Origin: Ensifer adhaerens
Lineage (GTDB): Bacteria > Pseudomonadota > Alphaproteobacteria > Rhizobiales > Rhizobiaceae
DNA length: 43,793 bases
Assembly: GCF_001270265.1 (NCBI RefSeq)
Contig: NZ_LGAP01000044.1
Span: 1-43,793, forward strand
Direction: 5' to 3'
In this document: positions 1-10,143 of the stretch, piece by piece
How positions within the stretch are numbered: position 1 is the stretch's first letter
How the letters are laid out: each line of letters starts with the position of its first letter
Notes under the pieces: generated by a model
What the model was told of the DNA's origin: nothing
Databases searched by the model: none
The model's input: the letters and a program-made list of their open reading frames with translations, nothing else
Position numbers and translations under genes: made by a program

Positions 1-88
1 TGGTGATGCGTCCGCCGTCGAACGCGGCGGTGATCTTCTTGCGGCCAACGGCTGGAAAAGCAAACGGCAGCAATGTATCGTCGGTCAT
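1..88 (-). CDS. IS1380-family transposase, N-terminal part (cut by window edge)
   Basis: Read on the minus strand from an ATG at 88, the translation begins MTDDTLLPFAFPAVGRKK and continues ITAAFDGG up to the window edge. This is the characteristic N-terminus of IS1380-family DDE transposases of Rhizobiales. Only about 29 codons are inside the window, so the rest of the gene and its intactness cannot be judged. No terminal inverted repeat could be defined in the 250 bases to its right, which otherwise serve as the upstream region of the fucose synthase gene. Confidence 0.7.
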   Translation of the reverse strand, partial: MTDDTLLPFAFPAVGRKKITAAFDGGRIT

Positions 89-340
89 GGCGGGTGTGGC
101 TCGCAAGATGTGGTCGACAGGACTGGCTTTGACAACCGAATCCTACGCCAAATCAATCGCTTAAGCTACACCCGTCAGCCCATCACAATGACCGTCGTGC
201 ATAAGACGGGCTAGGTTGTGTTTTCACTAAAGCGTCAGAGAGAGAAGACGCTCAGAGCGCGTTCTGCGCTTGCATAAATGCCCGACATTGCATAACAACT
301 GGCCCGAAACGCGTTGTTGAAACAAATCTGAGTTGAGCAG

Positions 341-1285
341 ATGATAGATAACAGGATATGGATTGCCGGACACAACGGCATGGTAGGCTCAGCAATAAGG
401 CGGCTTCTCCAGGAGCAGGGCCAGGAAGTCCTGACAGTGGATCGGGCAGAACTGGACCTGCGGGATCAGGGCGCGGTAACAAGCTGGCTTAAGGCGAATA
501 GACCGACCTCTATTATATTTGCCGCCGCCAAAGTCGGCGGAATTTACGCGAACGATCAGTATCCGGCTGATTTCATTTATGACAATTTGGCGATCGAATC
601 CAACATAATTCACGCGGCTCACCTTGCGGATGTTGACCGATTGGTTTTTCTCGGCTCATCCTGCATCTACCCGAAATTTGCTCCTCAGCCGATTCCGGAA
701 AGCGCTTTATTGACAGGCCCACTTGAGCCCACGAATGAGTGGTACGCGATAGCCAAAATCGCCGGCATAAAGCTTTGTCAGGCTTATCGCAAGCAGTACG
801 GGCGGCGCTATATTTCGGTGATGCCGTGTAATCTCTATGGCCCTCGGGACAACTATAATTTGCAAACCAGCCACGTTATTCCTGCGCTGATTCGGAAGTT
901 TCATGAGGCGAAGCTCACTGGTGCGGCAGAAGTTGTTGTTTGGGGAAGTGGAAGTCCGCTCCGCGAGTTTCTTCATGTTGACGATCTGGCTAAAGGTATC
1001 GTGTATTGTCACGATCACTATGACGAGTATGAGCACATCAACTGTGGTGCCGGATCTGAAGTTAGTATTCGGGAGCTCGCTGAGTTGATAAAGGACGTTG
1101 TCAACTACGGAGGGGAGCTTACGTTCGACGTGAGCAAACCCGATGGTACCCCCAGGAAGTTGATGGATTCGTCAAAGGTTACAGCACTGGGTTGGCGTCC
1201 GGAAATCGATCTTCGTACGGGACTCGTAGATTCTTATAGGTGGTATATCGAGCATGCTGCGGGTAATGTCGCACGATCGGTGTAG
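341..1285 (+). CDS. fcl: GDP-L-fucose synthase
   Basis: NADPH-dependent 3,5-epimerase/4-reductase that converts GDP-4-keto-6-deoxy-D-mannose to GDP-L-fucose in the cytoplasm. The 314-residue length fits the family. It is a short-chain dehydrogenase-type Rossmann protein: the nucleotide loop GHNGMVG is at residues 10-16, the catalytic serine lies in SSCIYP (106-111), and the YxxxK pair is Y135/K139, almost superposable on E. coli Fcl (S107, Y136, K140). It lies 60 bp before gmd, which makes its substrate, in the same orientation, so a common transcript is likely. The first ATG is used; the Shine-Dalgarno sequence is weak (TTGAGCAG). Confidence 0.95.
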   Translation: MIDNRIWIAGHNGMVGSAIRRLLQEQGQEVLTVDRAELDLRDQGAVTSWLKANRPTSIIFAAAKVGGIYANDQYPADFIYDNLAIESNIIHAAHLADVDRLVFLGSSCIYPKFAPQPIPESALLTGPLEPTNEWYAIAKIAGIKLCQAYRKQYGRRYISVMPCNLYGPRDNYNLQTSHVIPALIRKFHEAKLTGAAEVVVWGSGSPLREFLHVDDLAKGIVYCHDHYDEYEHINCGAGSEVSIRELAELIKDVVNYGGELTFDVSKPDGTPRKLMDSSKVTALGWRPEIDLRTGLVDSYRWYIEHAAGNVARSV

Positions 1286-1312
1286 AATAAGTCGCAGCTC
1301 GCTTAACTATAA

Positions 1313-2323
<1,011 letters not shown>

Positions 2324-2350
2324 TTTTGAGAATTAGCAGGCGCGGGCAGG

Positions 2351-3313
2351 ATGACTAATAGCTCTAATCCCACCATACTCATGACTGGAGGCGCGGGGTT
2401 CGTTGGCCGCGTATTATGCGGAGAACTGCTCGAGTCGTTTGCGTCGTCACGTCGCGTGCTACTAAGTCGGAATGCCGAATTTATCAGCAGCGGCTGGGAA
2501 ACAGCCGCTGCTGATATTACAGACTTCGATGCTGTCGGGAAGTTGGTTGCCGACGTAAAGCCTGATATAATTCTGCATTTGGCTGCTCAAGCGTCGGTAG
2601 CGAATGCACAGAACCAGGCAGAGCAGACTTGGCGAACGAACGTCGTTGGGACGATGTCGATAGGGTCGGCCGTCGCGCGATGGGCGCCCGCCGCCACCGT
2701 TCTTTCCGTATCCTCAGGCGAGGTCTATGGGGCGAGTCTCAGTGCGACGCCTGCAACGGAGGCAGTTCAGCCTAACCCTCAAAATCCATACTCATGGTCA
2801 AAATTAGTAGGTGAACGAGTTCTACGCGACATACTAACACCAGAAAATAGGCTTATTATTGCTAGGCCGTTCAATCATTCTGGTGCGGGTCAAGATCGCA
2901 GATTTGTGCTGCCAAGTTTTGCTGCGCAAATTGTTGAGGCGGAATTGGGTTTGCGCGAGCCTCAACTTCACGTGGGGAATCTTGAGGCGAAGAGAGACTT
3001 TCTGCACGTTAATGATGTGGTTGCTGCCTATGTCGGTTTGCTGCAACTGTCTCCGGGGCTCCCACGTTTGACGGTAGTGAATATCTGCTCCGGCAACGCG
3101 CTTCCGGTAAGTTATTACCTGTCTGAAATGCGAAAGCTGGCAAACTTGGAAGTGGATATAATAGTCGACCATGAGAAAATGAGGCCTTCTGATATTGCTT
3201 GCTCTTGTGGAGACAATTCATTGCTTCGTTCTCTGATAAATTGGTCGCCTACGATATCTGCGACCGCGCTAGTTCAGGAATTGCTTACAAGTTGGCGAAA
3301 TAAATATGGCTAA
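2351..3313 (+). CDS. rmd: GDP-4-keto-6-deoxy-D-mannose reductase (GDP-D-rhamnose forming)
   Basis: Extended short-chain dehydrogenase of 320 residues. Visible are the Rossmann loop GGAGFVG (13-19), SSGEVYG (121-127), Y147xxxK151 and the motif RPFNHSGAGQ (172-181), which resembles the RPFNHTGPGQ signature of Rmd reductases and separates them from Fcl. The predicted reaction is 4-reduction of the Gmd product to GDP-D-rhamnose. It follows gmd by 27 bp. The last codons overlap the start of the next glycosyltransferase gene by 8 bp, so translation is probably coupled. A broader NAD-dependent epimerase role cannot be excluded from sequence alone. Confidence 0.8.
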   Translation: MTNSSNPTILMTGGAGFVGRVLCGELLESFASSRRVLLSRNAEFISSGWETAAADITDFDAVGKLVADVKPDIILHLAAQASVANAQNQAEQTWRTNVVGTMSIGSAVARWAPAATVLSVSSGEVYGASLSATPATEAVQPNPQNPYSWSKLVGERVLRDILTPENRLIIARPFNHSGAGQDRRFVLPSFAAQIVEAELGLREPQLHVGNLEAKRDFLHVNDVVAAYVGLLQLSPGLPRLTVVNICSGNALPVSYYLSEMRKLANLEVDIIVDHEKMRPSDIACSCGDNSLLRSLINWSPTISATALVQELLTSWRNKYG

Positions 3314-5540
3314 AATTAGTAAGATTACTAATATAAACTTCAGAAAGACCACTACTATATTTAACATGAGGCCTATCCGGGGGGTGAGGATAGTCGATAG
3401 AAGTAAAAACATTTGGGTCGTTACGGAAGATGATCCGCAATTCGCTCTCAAATCGCATTTTAGATCAAGCATACCGGCCGGTCACTACCGATTGAGTTTT
3501 GTGGGTGGTCGACATATCAACCGGCTCGACAATGCGTCACTGTATTATGACGCCGGTCGCGGACTCAATGAGAGAGACCGATCGCGTCTTGTTTTTAGAG
3601 AGGATGCAACCGGTAACCATGCAGCCTATATCAAGATCGATGAAGACGTCCGCAACCTCCGCTTTGATCCGACGGAAGGCGGTAGGCTCACGTTCGCTGC
3701 CCAAGCTATTCTCCTCGAACGCCTGGAAAAGAGGAACTGGGACGCAGCGGTGGCCCAACCGATCGTTAAACGTGAGCTGAAGTTGGGTGCAGATGGGAAA
3801 TTGAGATTGCTCGTCAATCTTTTCCGGCTTCTGCCGGCCCACAAAGGCGCAGGGGGGGCGGGACGGCTTGCGTTGGCCTTCTTAAGGTATCTGCCGGAGT
3901 TCGCGAATGTTCGAGTAATCATCGCTGACCACAATCAGACCCTGGTCTCCGAATTTCCCGACGTCGACTTTGTGTTGGCAGGCGCGGAAAGCTACTCCGA
4001 ATTAGAAGATCACTTTAGGTGGTCCGATTGCTACTTTGATTTTTTGAATGCGCTGCGCCCCACTTTCATACCGAGCCACGTTGTTGTTCTGAGCTGCCTC
4101 TTAGATTTGCAACATATGCGGCTTCCAATGTTATTCTCTAGTTCTGAACTGTCCGCGCGATTGCGAGAATATGGGTACGCGGTAGACAGAGCTGATCGCC
4201 TAATAGCCATCTCCGATTACGAACGTGAGAATCTTGAGTTCTTCTACGGTAAGAAAAATGTTAGCGTAGTGCCACTTAGCGGTTTTGCCGCTGAGGACTT
4301 TGTAGAAAATAACAGCAAAGTGGTCGCACGCCGAGCGCCTAACGTTCAGACCTACCTGCTCTACCCAGCCGTTCCTTGGGCTCATAAGAATCATGAAACT
4401 CTAATCCAAGCGGTTGCCGTTCTTAAGAGAACTGGCCGGCACGTCCGGTTAGTGCTTACGAACACGGATTCCAATCCAGGAAACAAACGTAAGTTGCAAC
4501 GGCTGTGCGAGAACTTTGATGTTAGCGATTGCATCGAATTGAAGGGATATGTGTCGGAGCCGGAACTCATTGACTTGATGCGTGAAAGTTCGGGGCTCGT
4601 TTTTCCCTCGCTGTACGAGGGTTTCGGTATTCCGCTGGCAGATGCGATGAAACTGGGTGTGCCAGTGCTTGCCAGCAAGATTCCGGCGATCCTTGAAATC
4701 TGCGGGCCGGCCGCCGCGTATTTTGCGAACCACAGAAATGCTCTCTCGATGGCTGATGATATTTGGAGCTTCTGGTGTTCCAGGGATGAAAAAGTGGAGG
4801 CGATTGCAGCTGGTACAGGCCGTGGCGAGCTCTTCTCGAGTCGCCGCATGGCAAGGGAGGTGGTAGAGGCTGCCGGTTTGGCAGTGGCGTCTCGAAACAC
4901 GAGGTTAAACCCAGTTGGTTTCCCGCGTCCACGCGAACCGCAAAAGAACGTGCTGTCGCTCCTTCTCTTGATCGAGAAACGCGATGTTTGCGCAGTTGGT
5001 GATCTGGCGCGCACGATCGAGCAGATCGGATCCGTATTGGGTGCTGAAGTTGACCTCACCGTAGCTTTGGACGCTGCAGTGATTGAGCATGAAGACTTTC
5101 TACCGGCGCTCAAGCGTGTATCTAAGCTGATTGTTTTCGATGCTAGTTGGCCGACATCCAGGCAGGCGGCGGTAGAAGAATTCGCGAGAAGATACAATAG
5201 TAGTGAATTTCACATGGTTGTTGATTGGGTAGATCATGAAATGATCTCTCCGGCGCAAATTATCGCGCTGGTCCATGGCCTTCGCCACAATCCAGAGGCA
5301 AAGTACGCCGCTCCGGAAGCGGATCTAAGAGAAGTAGCGGTTGGCAATGTCTTTTCAGAGCTGGATGTAATTGCTCGCTTTGAAAAGATGCGAGCAAACG
5401 ACAATGTCATCACGGGCGTTATGTTTAGAGCTGAAGGCAATTTTCGCGACTCCCATCATGGCACCACGCAATTCTTAAGCGCCTATTGTTCTGAGAACTC
5501 ATTTGTGCGCGTTCCGGCAATCAGGGCGGACTATGTATGA
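3306..5540 (+). CDS. Large GT4-type glycosyltransferase with extra N- and C-terminal regions
   Basis: A 744-residue protein with a retaining GT-B (GT4) catalytic domain in its middle, roughly residues 170-500. The donor-binding motif FPSLYEGFGIPLADA is near residue 433, in EX7D rather than the usual EX7E form. About 150 residues precede and 240 follow the domain; neither end was recognised. It probably adds a deoxyhexose or other sugar to the surface glycan made with the upstream GDP-sugar genes. The ATG at 3306 overlaps rmd, and its stop overlaps the next start as ATGA (5537-5540), which suggests tight stoichiometry. A later in-frame ATG at 3366 is an alternative start. Confidence 0.85.
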   Translation: MAKISKITNINFRKTTTIFNMRPIRGVRIVDRSKNIWVVTEDDPQFALKSHFRSSIPAGHYRLSFVGGRHINRLDNASLYYDAGRGLNERDRSRLVFREDATGNHAAYIKIDEDVRNLRFDPTEGGRLTFAAQAILLERLEKRNWDAAVAQPIVKRELKLGADGKLRLLVNLFRLLPAHKGAGGAGRLALAFLRYLPEFANVRVIIADHNQTLVSEFPDVDFVLAGAESYSELEDHFRWSDCYFDFLNALRPTFIPSHVVVLSCLLDLQHMRLPMLFSSSELSARLREYGYAVDRADRLIAISDYERENLEFFYGKKNVSVVPLSGFAAEDFVENNSKVVARRAPNVQTYLLYPAVPWAHKNHETLIQAVAVLKRTGRHVRLVLTNTDSNPGNKRKLQRLCENFDVSDCIELKGYVSEPELIDLMRESSGLVFPSLYEGFGIPLADAMKLGVPVLASKIPAILEICGPAAAYFANHRNALSMADDIWSFWCSRDEKVEAIAAGTGRGELFSSRRMAREVVEAAGLAVASRNTRLNPVGFPRPREPQKNVLSLLLLIEKRDVCAVGDLARTIEQIGSVLGAEVDLTVALDAAVIEHEDFLPALKRVSKLIVFDASWPTSRQAAVEEFARRYNSSEFHMVVDWVDHEMISPAQIIALVHGLRHNPEAKYAAPEADLREVAVGNVFSELDVIARFEKMRANDNVITGVMFRAEGNFRDSHHGTTQFLSAYCSENSFVRVPAIRADYV

Positions 5541-8212
5541 ATACCAAGGCTATTAAACGCTTCGCTCAGTTTGTTCAGGGCAGAAAGGCGAACTTTGGAT
5601 CTGTGAAGCCTAAAGCTTTGGCTGCAAAGTTCTCGGACACCATTTCCCCTCAAGATACTCTGCCTATGTGGCAACGGGGCCCCCTTCCTGTGGTTGGGGT
5701 CGTCACGCCCGTTCGCAACAGACTCACGTGGAGTGTTTCGTTTGTTCAGCAGATGTTGGCGCAAACATACCCGTTTTTGCGGATTTACATCGTGGACGCG
5801 GCGTCAACTGACGGCACTGCACTTGCCATCAGGACGCTGGGGCATTCTGCTGTCGAAGTGCTCCCGGTTGATTCCAGCAATTTTTGGACCGGTGGGACGA
5901 ATGAGGGAGTGCGGCGTGCTCTCGAGGATCGCTGTGATTATATTTTGACCCTGAATGATGATGCAGTTGTACCTTCTGAATTTGTTGAGCGGCTGGTGTC
6001 TGCAGCTACGGCAAGTAAACGCAGGATTGTCGGCAGCATGATCTCTTACGCGGCCGAACCTGGCCGCATTTGGGGCGCTGGTGCATATAACGACTGGTCA
6101 ACAGGAAACTTCCTTCAGACGAAGCACGCGAATGTTTGGGCTGATTCGGTTGATGAACTCAGAGAAGATCTCGTTGAAGCAGAATGCTTGTGCGGTAACG
6201 GCACCTTGATCGAGGCATCAGTTTTCGATGAAATTGGCCTTTATGATGTGAAGTTCACTCCACACTACCACGCGGATACAGAGTTTACGCTGCGGGCAAG
6301 GCAGCACGGAATAAGCTCATATGTCGCTACCAACGCTTGGATATACAACCGGTTCTATGAGGCGACGGATGGAGCGATGACCGCTCGTAATCGCCGCTAT
6401 TTCTCGCTTCGATCGGCAAACTATCTCAAGCCAATCCTGTATATCTTGGCTAATTATTGCCCAGAGAACCTCCGAGTTATTGCCTTTTGCCGATATATAG
6501 AAAGGTATTTGTTCGACGCCAATGAACGAACGCTGTCTCTATTCGCGAGGATTGTGTTCTTATCGGCGGGATTGCTAGGCGAAGGAGATCTTAGAACCCA
6601 ATATTTCTATACCTCGGGAAGTCGGGAGCTCGACCTTTGCCGAGACCTGAGTTTCGCTTTGAAACTCGAAGGACGTTCGTTCCTGATGGTAGCAGCCATG
6701 CTGCTCCTCCGGCGCCTGCTGAACCAGATGGAGGAGGATCACTATCTTCAGTATGTTGGAACAGAGGATTCGCGCCGCATAGTTCTACTCGATCTGATGA
6801 AGCGCCCGGAGTTTGCTGCGTTCAGAACGAAGGCACCTGAGATTTCGCTGTTGTTGGGAGAATGGACTCATGAGGTTCCGCATCAGCTTCTTCGTATGTG
6901 CTCAGATTCCTCTTTCGCAATCAGCGTCTTTCTGATCACCGAGAAGGAGCTACCAACTACACGACGCTTCAAGCAAAGCCTATCATTATTGGAAACGCAG
7001 TCCAGGGGAGAAGTGTATCCAAGCCTGGAGTTGGGTGAGGGTCGTCAGAGCCTAGCAAGTGAGAGTAAGGAGAAATCCGTACGGGTTTCAGTCACAAGCG
7101 GAAATGAAAAGCCGACAATTTATGTAAACACTGACGTTTTGTGCATGGCCCAACTCGACAATCGTGCCAAGACAGGGGTCTTTCGATACGTTCAATCATT
7201 CGTAGAGCGTGTCCGCGATGATGGGAGAGTGGCGACAAGGCTGTTTCATTCGCCGAGTTTGGAGGGTGCCTGGGAAAGTGTGATCCAGAAGTACTCAGAT
7301 CTAGCAGAACTTTACGTGGATGGCCCTATGCAAGCATCCGCCGAGGGCGGTAAAGACATTGCGTTTTACCCATATTTTCCATTTGAACCGTTCGACGCGC
7401 GCTTTCTCAAGTTGAGGAGCGTCTTTACTCTTTGTGATCTTTTTCCGGTCACAAATCCCGAATGGTTCACCAGTGAGGCGACAACGAATTTTAGGCGCCA
7501 GCTACGTCATCTGACGTCCGCACGGCACATATTCTGTATCTCAGCGGAAACGGAAACGAAGCTAAAGACGTATGCACCAACACTGAGGGGAACGACTTCT
7601 GTTGCCCATCTCGGCGTTGCTGTTCCTGCGCTTCAGCCGGCTGGGATGGGTTCACGGATCTTGAAACCACGACCTTCGCAGCGATACATGCTTTGTATCG
7701 GCACCCTCGAGCCTCGTAAAAACCTCGCGACCGTTATCAAGGCGATGCGGCGCCTTAAGGGGAGTGAGTTTAGTGATGTACAACTCGTTGTTGTCGGTGC
7801 TTCTGGTTGGAACGTTGACTTTGCAGAAGAGGCTAATGATCTTGGTGACCGCGTAAATTTCCTCGGGCACGTTGAGGACCATGAACTTTGGTCTCTTTAT
7901 GAATCGGCCATTTGCACGGTCTTCCCATCTCTGGCTGAGGGATTCGGCTTCCCCATTGTGGAGTCTTTCGCAAGTGGCACTCCAGTGATTACATCAAATC
8001 GTTCAAGTATGCGGGAAATCGCAGGAGATGATGCGCTTCTGGTCGATCCATTGGATGACAACGCAATTTATGACGCGATGACGAAGATCTTGCGTGCTCC
8101 GGATTTTCGGGAAAAGCTCTCAAGGCGAGGGTTGGAGCGGGCGAAAAGCTTTACATGGGAGAAGTGTGTTTCATTGCACGTTGAGGAGTTTCTAAGTATC
8201 TATCACCATTGA
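5537..8212 (+). CDS. Two-domain glycosyltransferase (GT2 + GT4)
   Basis: An 891-residue fusion. The N-terminal half (about residues 50-300) is a GT-A, GT2-type domain starting VVGVVTPVRN, with a DxD-like NDDAV near residue 140 and the acceptor-side motif HADTEF near residue 245. The C-terminal part (about 525-885) is a GT4 GT-B domain with FPSLAEGFGFPIVES near residue 797 (EX7E intact). Such fusions usually add two successive sugars of a repeat unit. It is the last gene of the fcl-gmd-rmd-GT-GT run. A 9-bp inverted repeat follows 28 bp after the stop. Donor and acceptor cannot be read from the sequence. Confidence 0.88.
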   Translation: MNTKAIKRFAQFVQGRKANFGSVKPKALAAKFSDTISPQDTLPMWQRGPLPVVGVVTPVRNRLTWSVSFVQQMLAQTYPFLRIYIVDAASTDGTALAIRTLGHSAVEVLPVDSSNFWTGGTNEGVRRALEDRCDYILTLNDDAVVPSEFVERLVSAATASKRRIVGSMISYAAEPGRIWGAGAYNDWSTGNFLQTKHANVWADSVDELREDLVEAECLCGNGTLIEASVFDEIGLYDVKFTPHYHADTEFTLRARQHGISSYVATNAWIYNRFYEATDGAMTARNRRYFSLRSANYLKPILYILANYCPENLRVIAFCRYIERYLFDANERTLSLFARIVFLSAGLLGEGDLRTQYFYTSGSRELDLCRDLSFALKLEGRSFLMVAAMLLLRRLLNQMEEDHYLQYVGTEDSRRIVLLDLMKRPEFAAFRTKAPEISLLLGEWTHEVPHQLLRMCSDSSFAISVFLITEKELPTTRRFKQSLSLLETQSRGEVYPSLELGEGRQSLASESKEKSVRVSVTSGNEKPTIYVNTDVLCMAQLDNRAKTGVFRYVQSFVERVRDDGRVATRLFHSPSLEGAWESVIQKYSDLAELYVDGPMQASAEGGKDIAFYPYFPFEPFDARFLKLRSVFTLCDLFPVTNPEWFTSEATTNFRRQLRHLTSARHIFCISAETETKLKTYAPTLRGTTSVAHLGVAVPALQPAGMGSRILKPRPSQRYMLCIGTLEPRKNLATVIKAMRRLKGSEFSDVQLVVVGASGWNVDFAEEANDLGDRVNFLGHVEDHELWSLYESAICTVFPSLAEGFGFPIVESFASGTPVITSNRSSMREIAGDDALLVDPLDDNAIYDAMTKILRAPDFREKLSRRGLERAKSFTWEKCVSLHVEEFLSIYHH

Positions 8213-8240
8213 TATTCGGTTCGGTCTAGATGGAGTGAAG

Positions 8241-8282
8241 ATCTAGGCGGGTGGCGAGGAAGAATTGCTTGTTCGCCTAGAT
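8241..8282 (+). terminator. Inverted repeat after the glycosyltransferase operon
   Basis: ATCTAGGCG at 8241-8249 is perfectly complementary to CGCCTAGAT at 8274-8282, separated by 24 nt. It sits between the glycosyltransferase stop and the methyltransferase start. No U-run follows, so it could be a Rho-assisted terminator, an mRNA-processing hairpin or a protein-binding site. The call is positional. Confidence 0.35.
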
Positions 8283-8324
8283 ACCGCTAATGCGACATAA
8301 TCAATCGATACGGAGCTAGTTTAA

Positions 8325-9029
8325 TTGGCACATGATCTTTCCTTCCATTCGGGCGAGCGGCAGATTGCGGGGCGCTACGAGGACATCCGTGCTGACCATC
8401 GCTTTCGGTACGAGTGGGCCGACAGATTGATCCCCCCGAGTGGGTTTGGATTAGACGCGTTCTGCGGGAACGGCTATGGCGCCTGGCTTCTGGCGACGCA
8501 GCGGCAAGTCTTGGCATTGGACGGCTCCAAGGAAGCGGTCGCCTTCGCCACCGAGCACTTTAGCGGCCCGCGGGTCCATTTTGCCCACTCATACTGGCCG
8601 TTTGAACTCCCTCGGGAAGCTTTCGACTTTATCGTTTCTTTGGAATCCGTGGAACACGTCCAAGACGGCGCGACCTTCTTTGCTGCATTATCTTCCGCCC
8701 TGAAGCCCGGCGGAACGCTCATATACTCGACCCCGAATGAAGACCTACTTCCCCTGACAGCAACGGGCAACCACTTCCATCATCGTCACTACACGATTGA
8801 CGAGGCTAAGAACCTTGCGGTGGCAGAAGGATTGGAAACCATCGCTTTTGCAGGTCAAAATACGTACAACATGACACAGGAGGGTAAGCAAGGGAGCTTG
8901 CTGACCGAAGCCGAGATGGCTCTGCAGGATGGCGTTGCTGGTCAGTTCAACATCTTCGCCTGCCGCAAGCCGATGCCCGAGTTCGAGAATGGGTGGTTCA
9001 AAAAGATGCTCCTGAAAACCCTTGGCTAG
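8325..9029 (+). CDS. Class I SAM-dependent methyltransferase
   Basis: 234 residues with the SAM-binding motif I as DAFCGNGYG (44-52), a post-I acidic stretch ALDGS and the post-II segment SLESVEHV, all typical of the Methyltransf_11/25 type used on sugars and small molecules. The start is a TTG at 8325, supported by CGGAG at 8311-8315. It probably methylates a sugar of the glycan encoded upstream; this is inference from position. The stop falls right at the edge of an IS3 transposase relic, so the last residues (about FKKMLLKTLG) may be altered by that insertion. Confidence 0.8.
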   Translation: MAHDLSFHSGERQIAGRYEDIRADHRFRYEWADRLIPPSGFGLDAFCGNGYGAWLLATQRQVLALDGSKEAVAFATEHFSGPRVHFAHSYWPFELPREAFDFIVSLESVEHVQDGATFFAALSSALKPGGTLIYSTPNEDLLPLTATGNHFHHRHYTIDEAKNLAVAEGLETIAFAGQNTYNMTQEGKQGSLLTEAEMALQDGVAGQFNIFACRKPMPEFENGWFKKMLLKTLG

Positions 9030-9030
9030 C

Positions 9031-9267
9031 GCGCTTTGTTGGGCAACAGCTTTGAGCCACATCCAGCCCGGAAAGCCGCAACAGAATGCCTATGTCGAGC
9101 GCTACAACCGCACCGTCCGACATGAATGGCTCGACCAATACATCATTGAAAGCATCGAGGAGGCACAGGAATTCGCGACGCAGTGGCTATGGACGTACAA
9201 CAACGAACGGCCCAATATGGGCATCGGCGGCATCACGCCCGCACAGAAACTGAAAATGGCCGCGTGA
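9031..9267 (+). pseudogene. IS3-family transposase OrfB, C-terminal relic
   Basis: The last roughly 70 codons of an IS3-family (IS407/IS51-like) integrase-type transposase: IQPGKPQQNAYVERYNRT, then the EWLDQY region and the end WTYNNERPNMG followed by ITPAQKLKMAA. The glutamate of the DDE triad is the E in NAYVERYNRT. The N-terminal part with both aspartates is missing here. The stop is followed by a GC-rich stretch (CCCCGTTAAAAACGGG, 9282-9297) that looks like the element end near 9304. Confidence 0.85.
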
Positions 9268-9270
9268 ATT

Positions 9271-9365
9271 CTACTGCGAAGCCCCGTTAAAAACGGGAGG
9301 ATTACCCCTTTTCCACGTCCACGGGAGCAGTTCATGCAGGCGTGAGATGGACGTTGAAGCGCGAT
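9271..9365 (-). pseudogene. Possible IS66 transposase C-terminal scrap
   Basis: On the minus strand one frame reads ISRLHELLPWTWKR and then runs through the IS3 end to a TAG at 9271-9273. The RLHELLPW pattern resembles the very C-terminus of IS66-family transposases (compare ESLLPWNWK in the clear IS66 relic at 16447-16600). If right, the IS3 copy inserted inside an older IS66 element. It is very short and could be chance. Confidence 0.35.
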
Positions 9366-9424
9366 CCGCACACCCGGCAGATTTCAACCGTTGTCGCGGC
9401 CGATCCGTGCAACATGCAGATTAC

Positions 9425-10075
9425 TTAGGGCTTTTGAAGAATTGTTACACAATCAAGGTCGGCGACCTCGCCCCAGGCGTGCATGGTTTGCTCAGCTACA
9501 ATGAAGCCCGCAGCTCTGGAGATATTGGCAAACATATCCACGGACATGTAATTACGCCAATGCGGGTTGGCTTTAAAATCCCCATTGGGACCACCTGCAG
9601 TATAGTTGGAATGATGAACCAACGCATACCCACCAGATTTGAGTACTCTAAAGAACTCCGGAAGATACGCCTTCAAAATCTTCGGTGGAAAGTGAACCAT
9701 ACTGTCGAAGGTGTAGAAGAACGAACAGTGTTCTCCTGGAATTTTGCCGAGGTCATACCCATTGCATTGTTTCACGTCGACTTTGGGATTTCCGGCATAT
9801 TTCTCCTGACAGTATTGTAGATTGTGCTCATTTACGTCGATCATTGTGACGTGCTCGGAAAAGGGCAGTAGGAAGTCGGTGTTGCGTCCATACCCACACG
9901 CGAAATCAACAACGCTGGTGTAGTCGATTGGGTGGCGTCTCCTTGCGGGTTCGATAAACTGGTTCCAATGCGCTTGCATGTCGCGGGCGGCAGCACCGTG
10001 ATAAGCCTCAGCAACGTCCTCGCCCCAAAGAAGGCTGTTCCGTTTGACAAGGTTTTTCAGGCTGGTGAAGAACAT
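9425..10075 (-). CDS. Class I SAM-dependent methyltransferase
   Basis: 216 residues with motif I VVDFACGYGRN (55-65), an acidic ribose-binding residue in MIDVNEHN (79-86) and an aromatic-rich segment TFDSMVHFPP typical of Methyltransf_25-like enzymes. It is encoded on the minus strand next to the unknown gene at 10144 and close to the KpsM/KpsT exporter, so modification of a sugar or of the growing chain is plausible. It differs from the methyltransferase at 8325 in length and motif details, so the two are not recent duplicates. Function beyond methyl transfer is inference. Confidence 0.8.
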   Translation of the reverse strand: MFFTSLKNLVKRNSLLWGEDVAEAYHGAAARDMQAHWNQFIEPARRRHPIDYTSVVDFACGYGRNTDFLLPFSEHVTMIDVNEHNLQYCQEKYAGNPKVDVKQCNGYDLGKIPGEHCSFFYTFDSMVHFPPKILKAYLPEFFRVLKSGGYALVHHSNYTAGGPNGDFKANPHWRNYMSVDMFANISRAAGFIVAEQTMHAWGEVADLDCVTILQKP

Positions 10076-10143
10076 GGTGGACTCTCAGGGCTGCAGATCA
10101 CGAATTTCGAACGCGCATAGCACATCCGACATACTAAGTGAAC

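Noticed and set aside
4391-5197. 268-codon minus-strand ORF inside the GT4 gene
   Set aside because: Serine/arginine-rich antisense frame of an evident glycosyltransferase.
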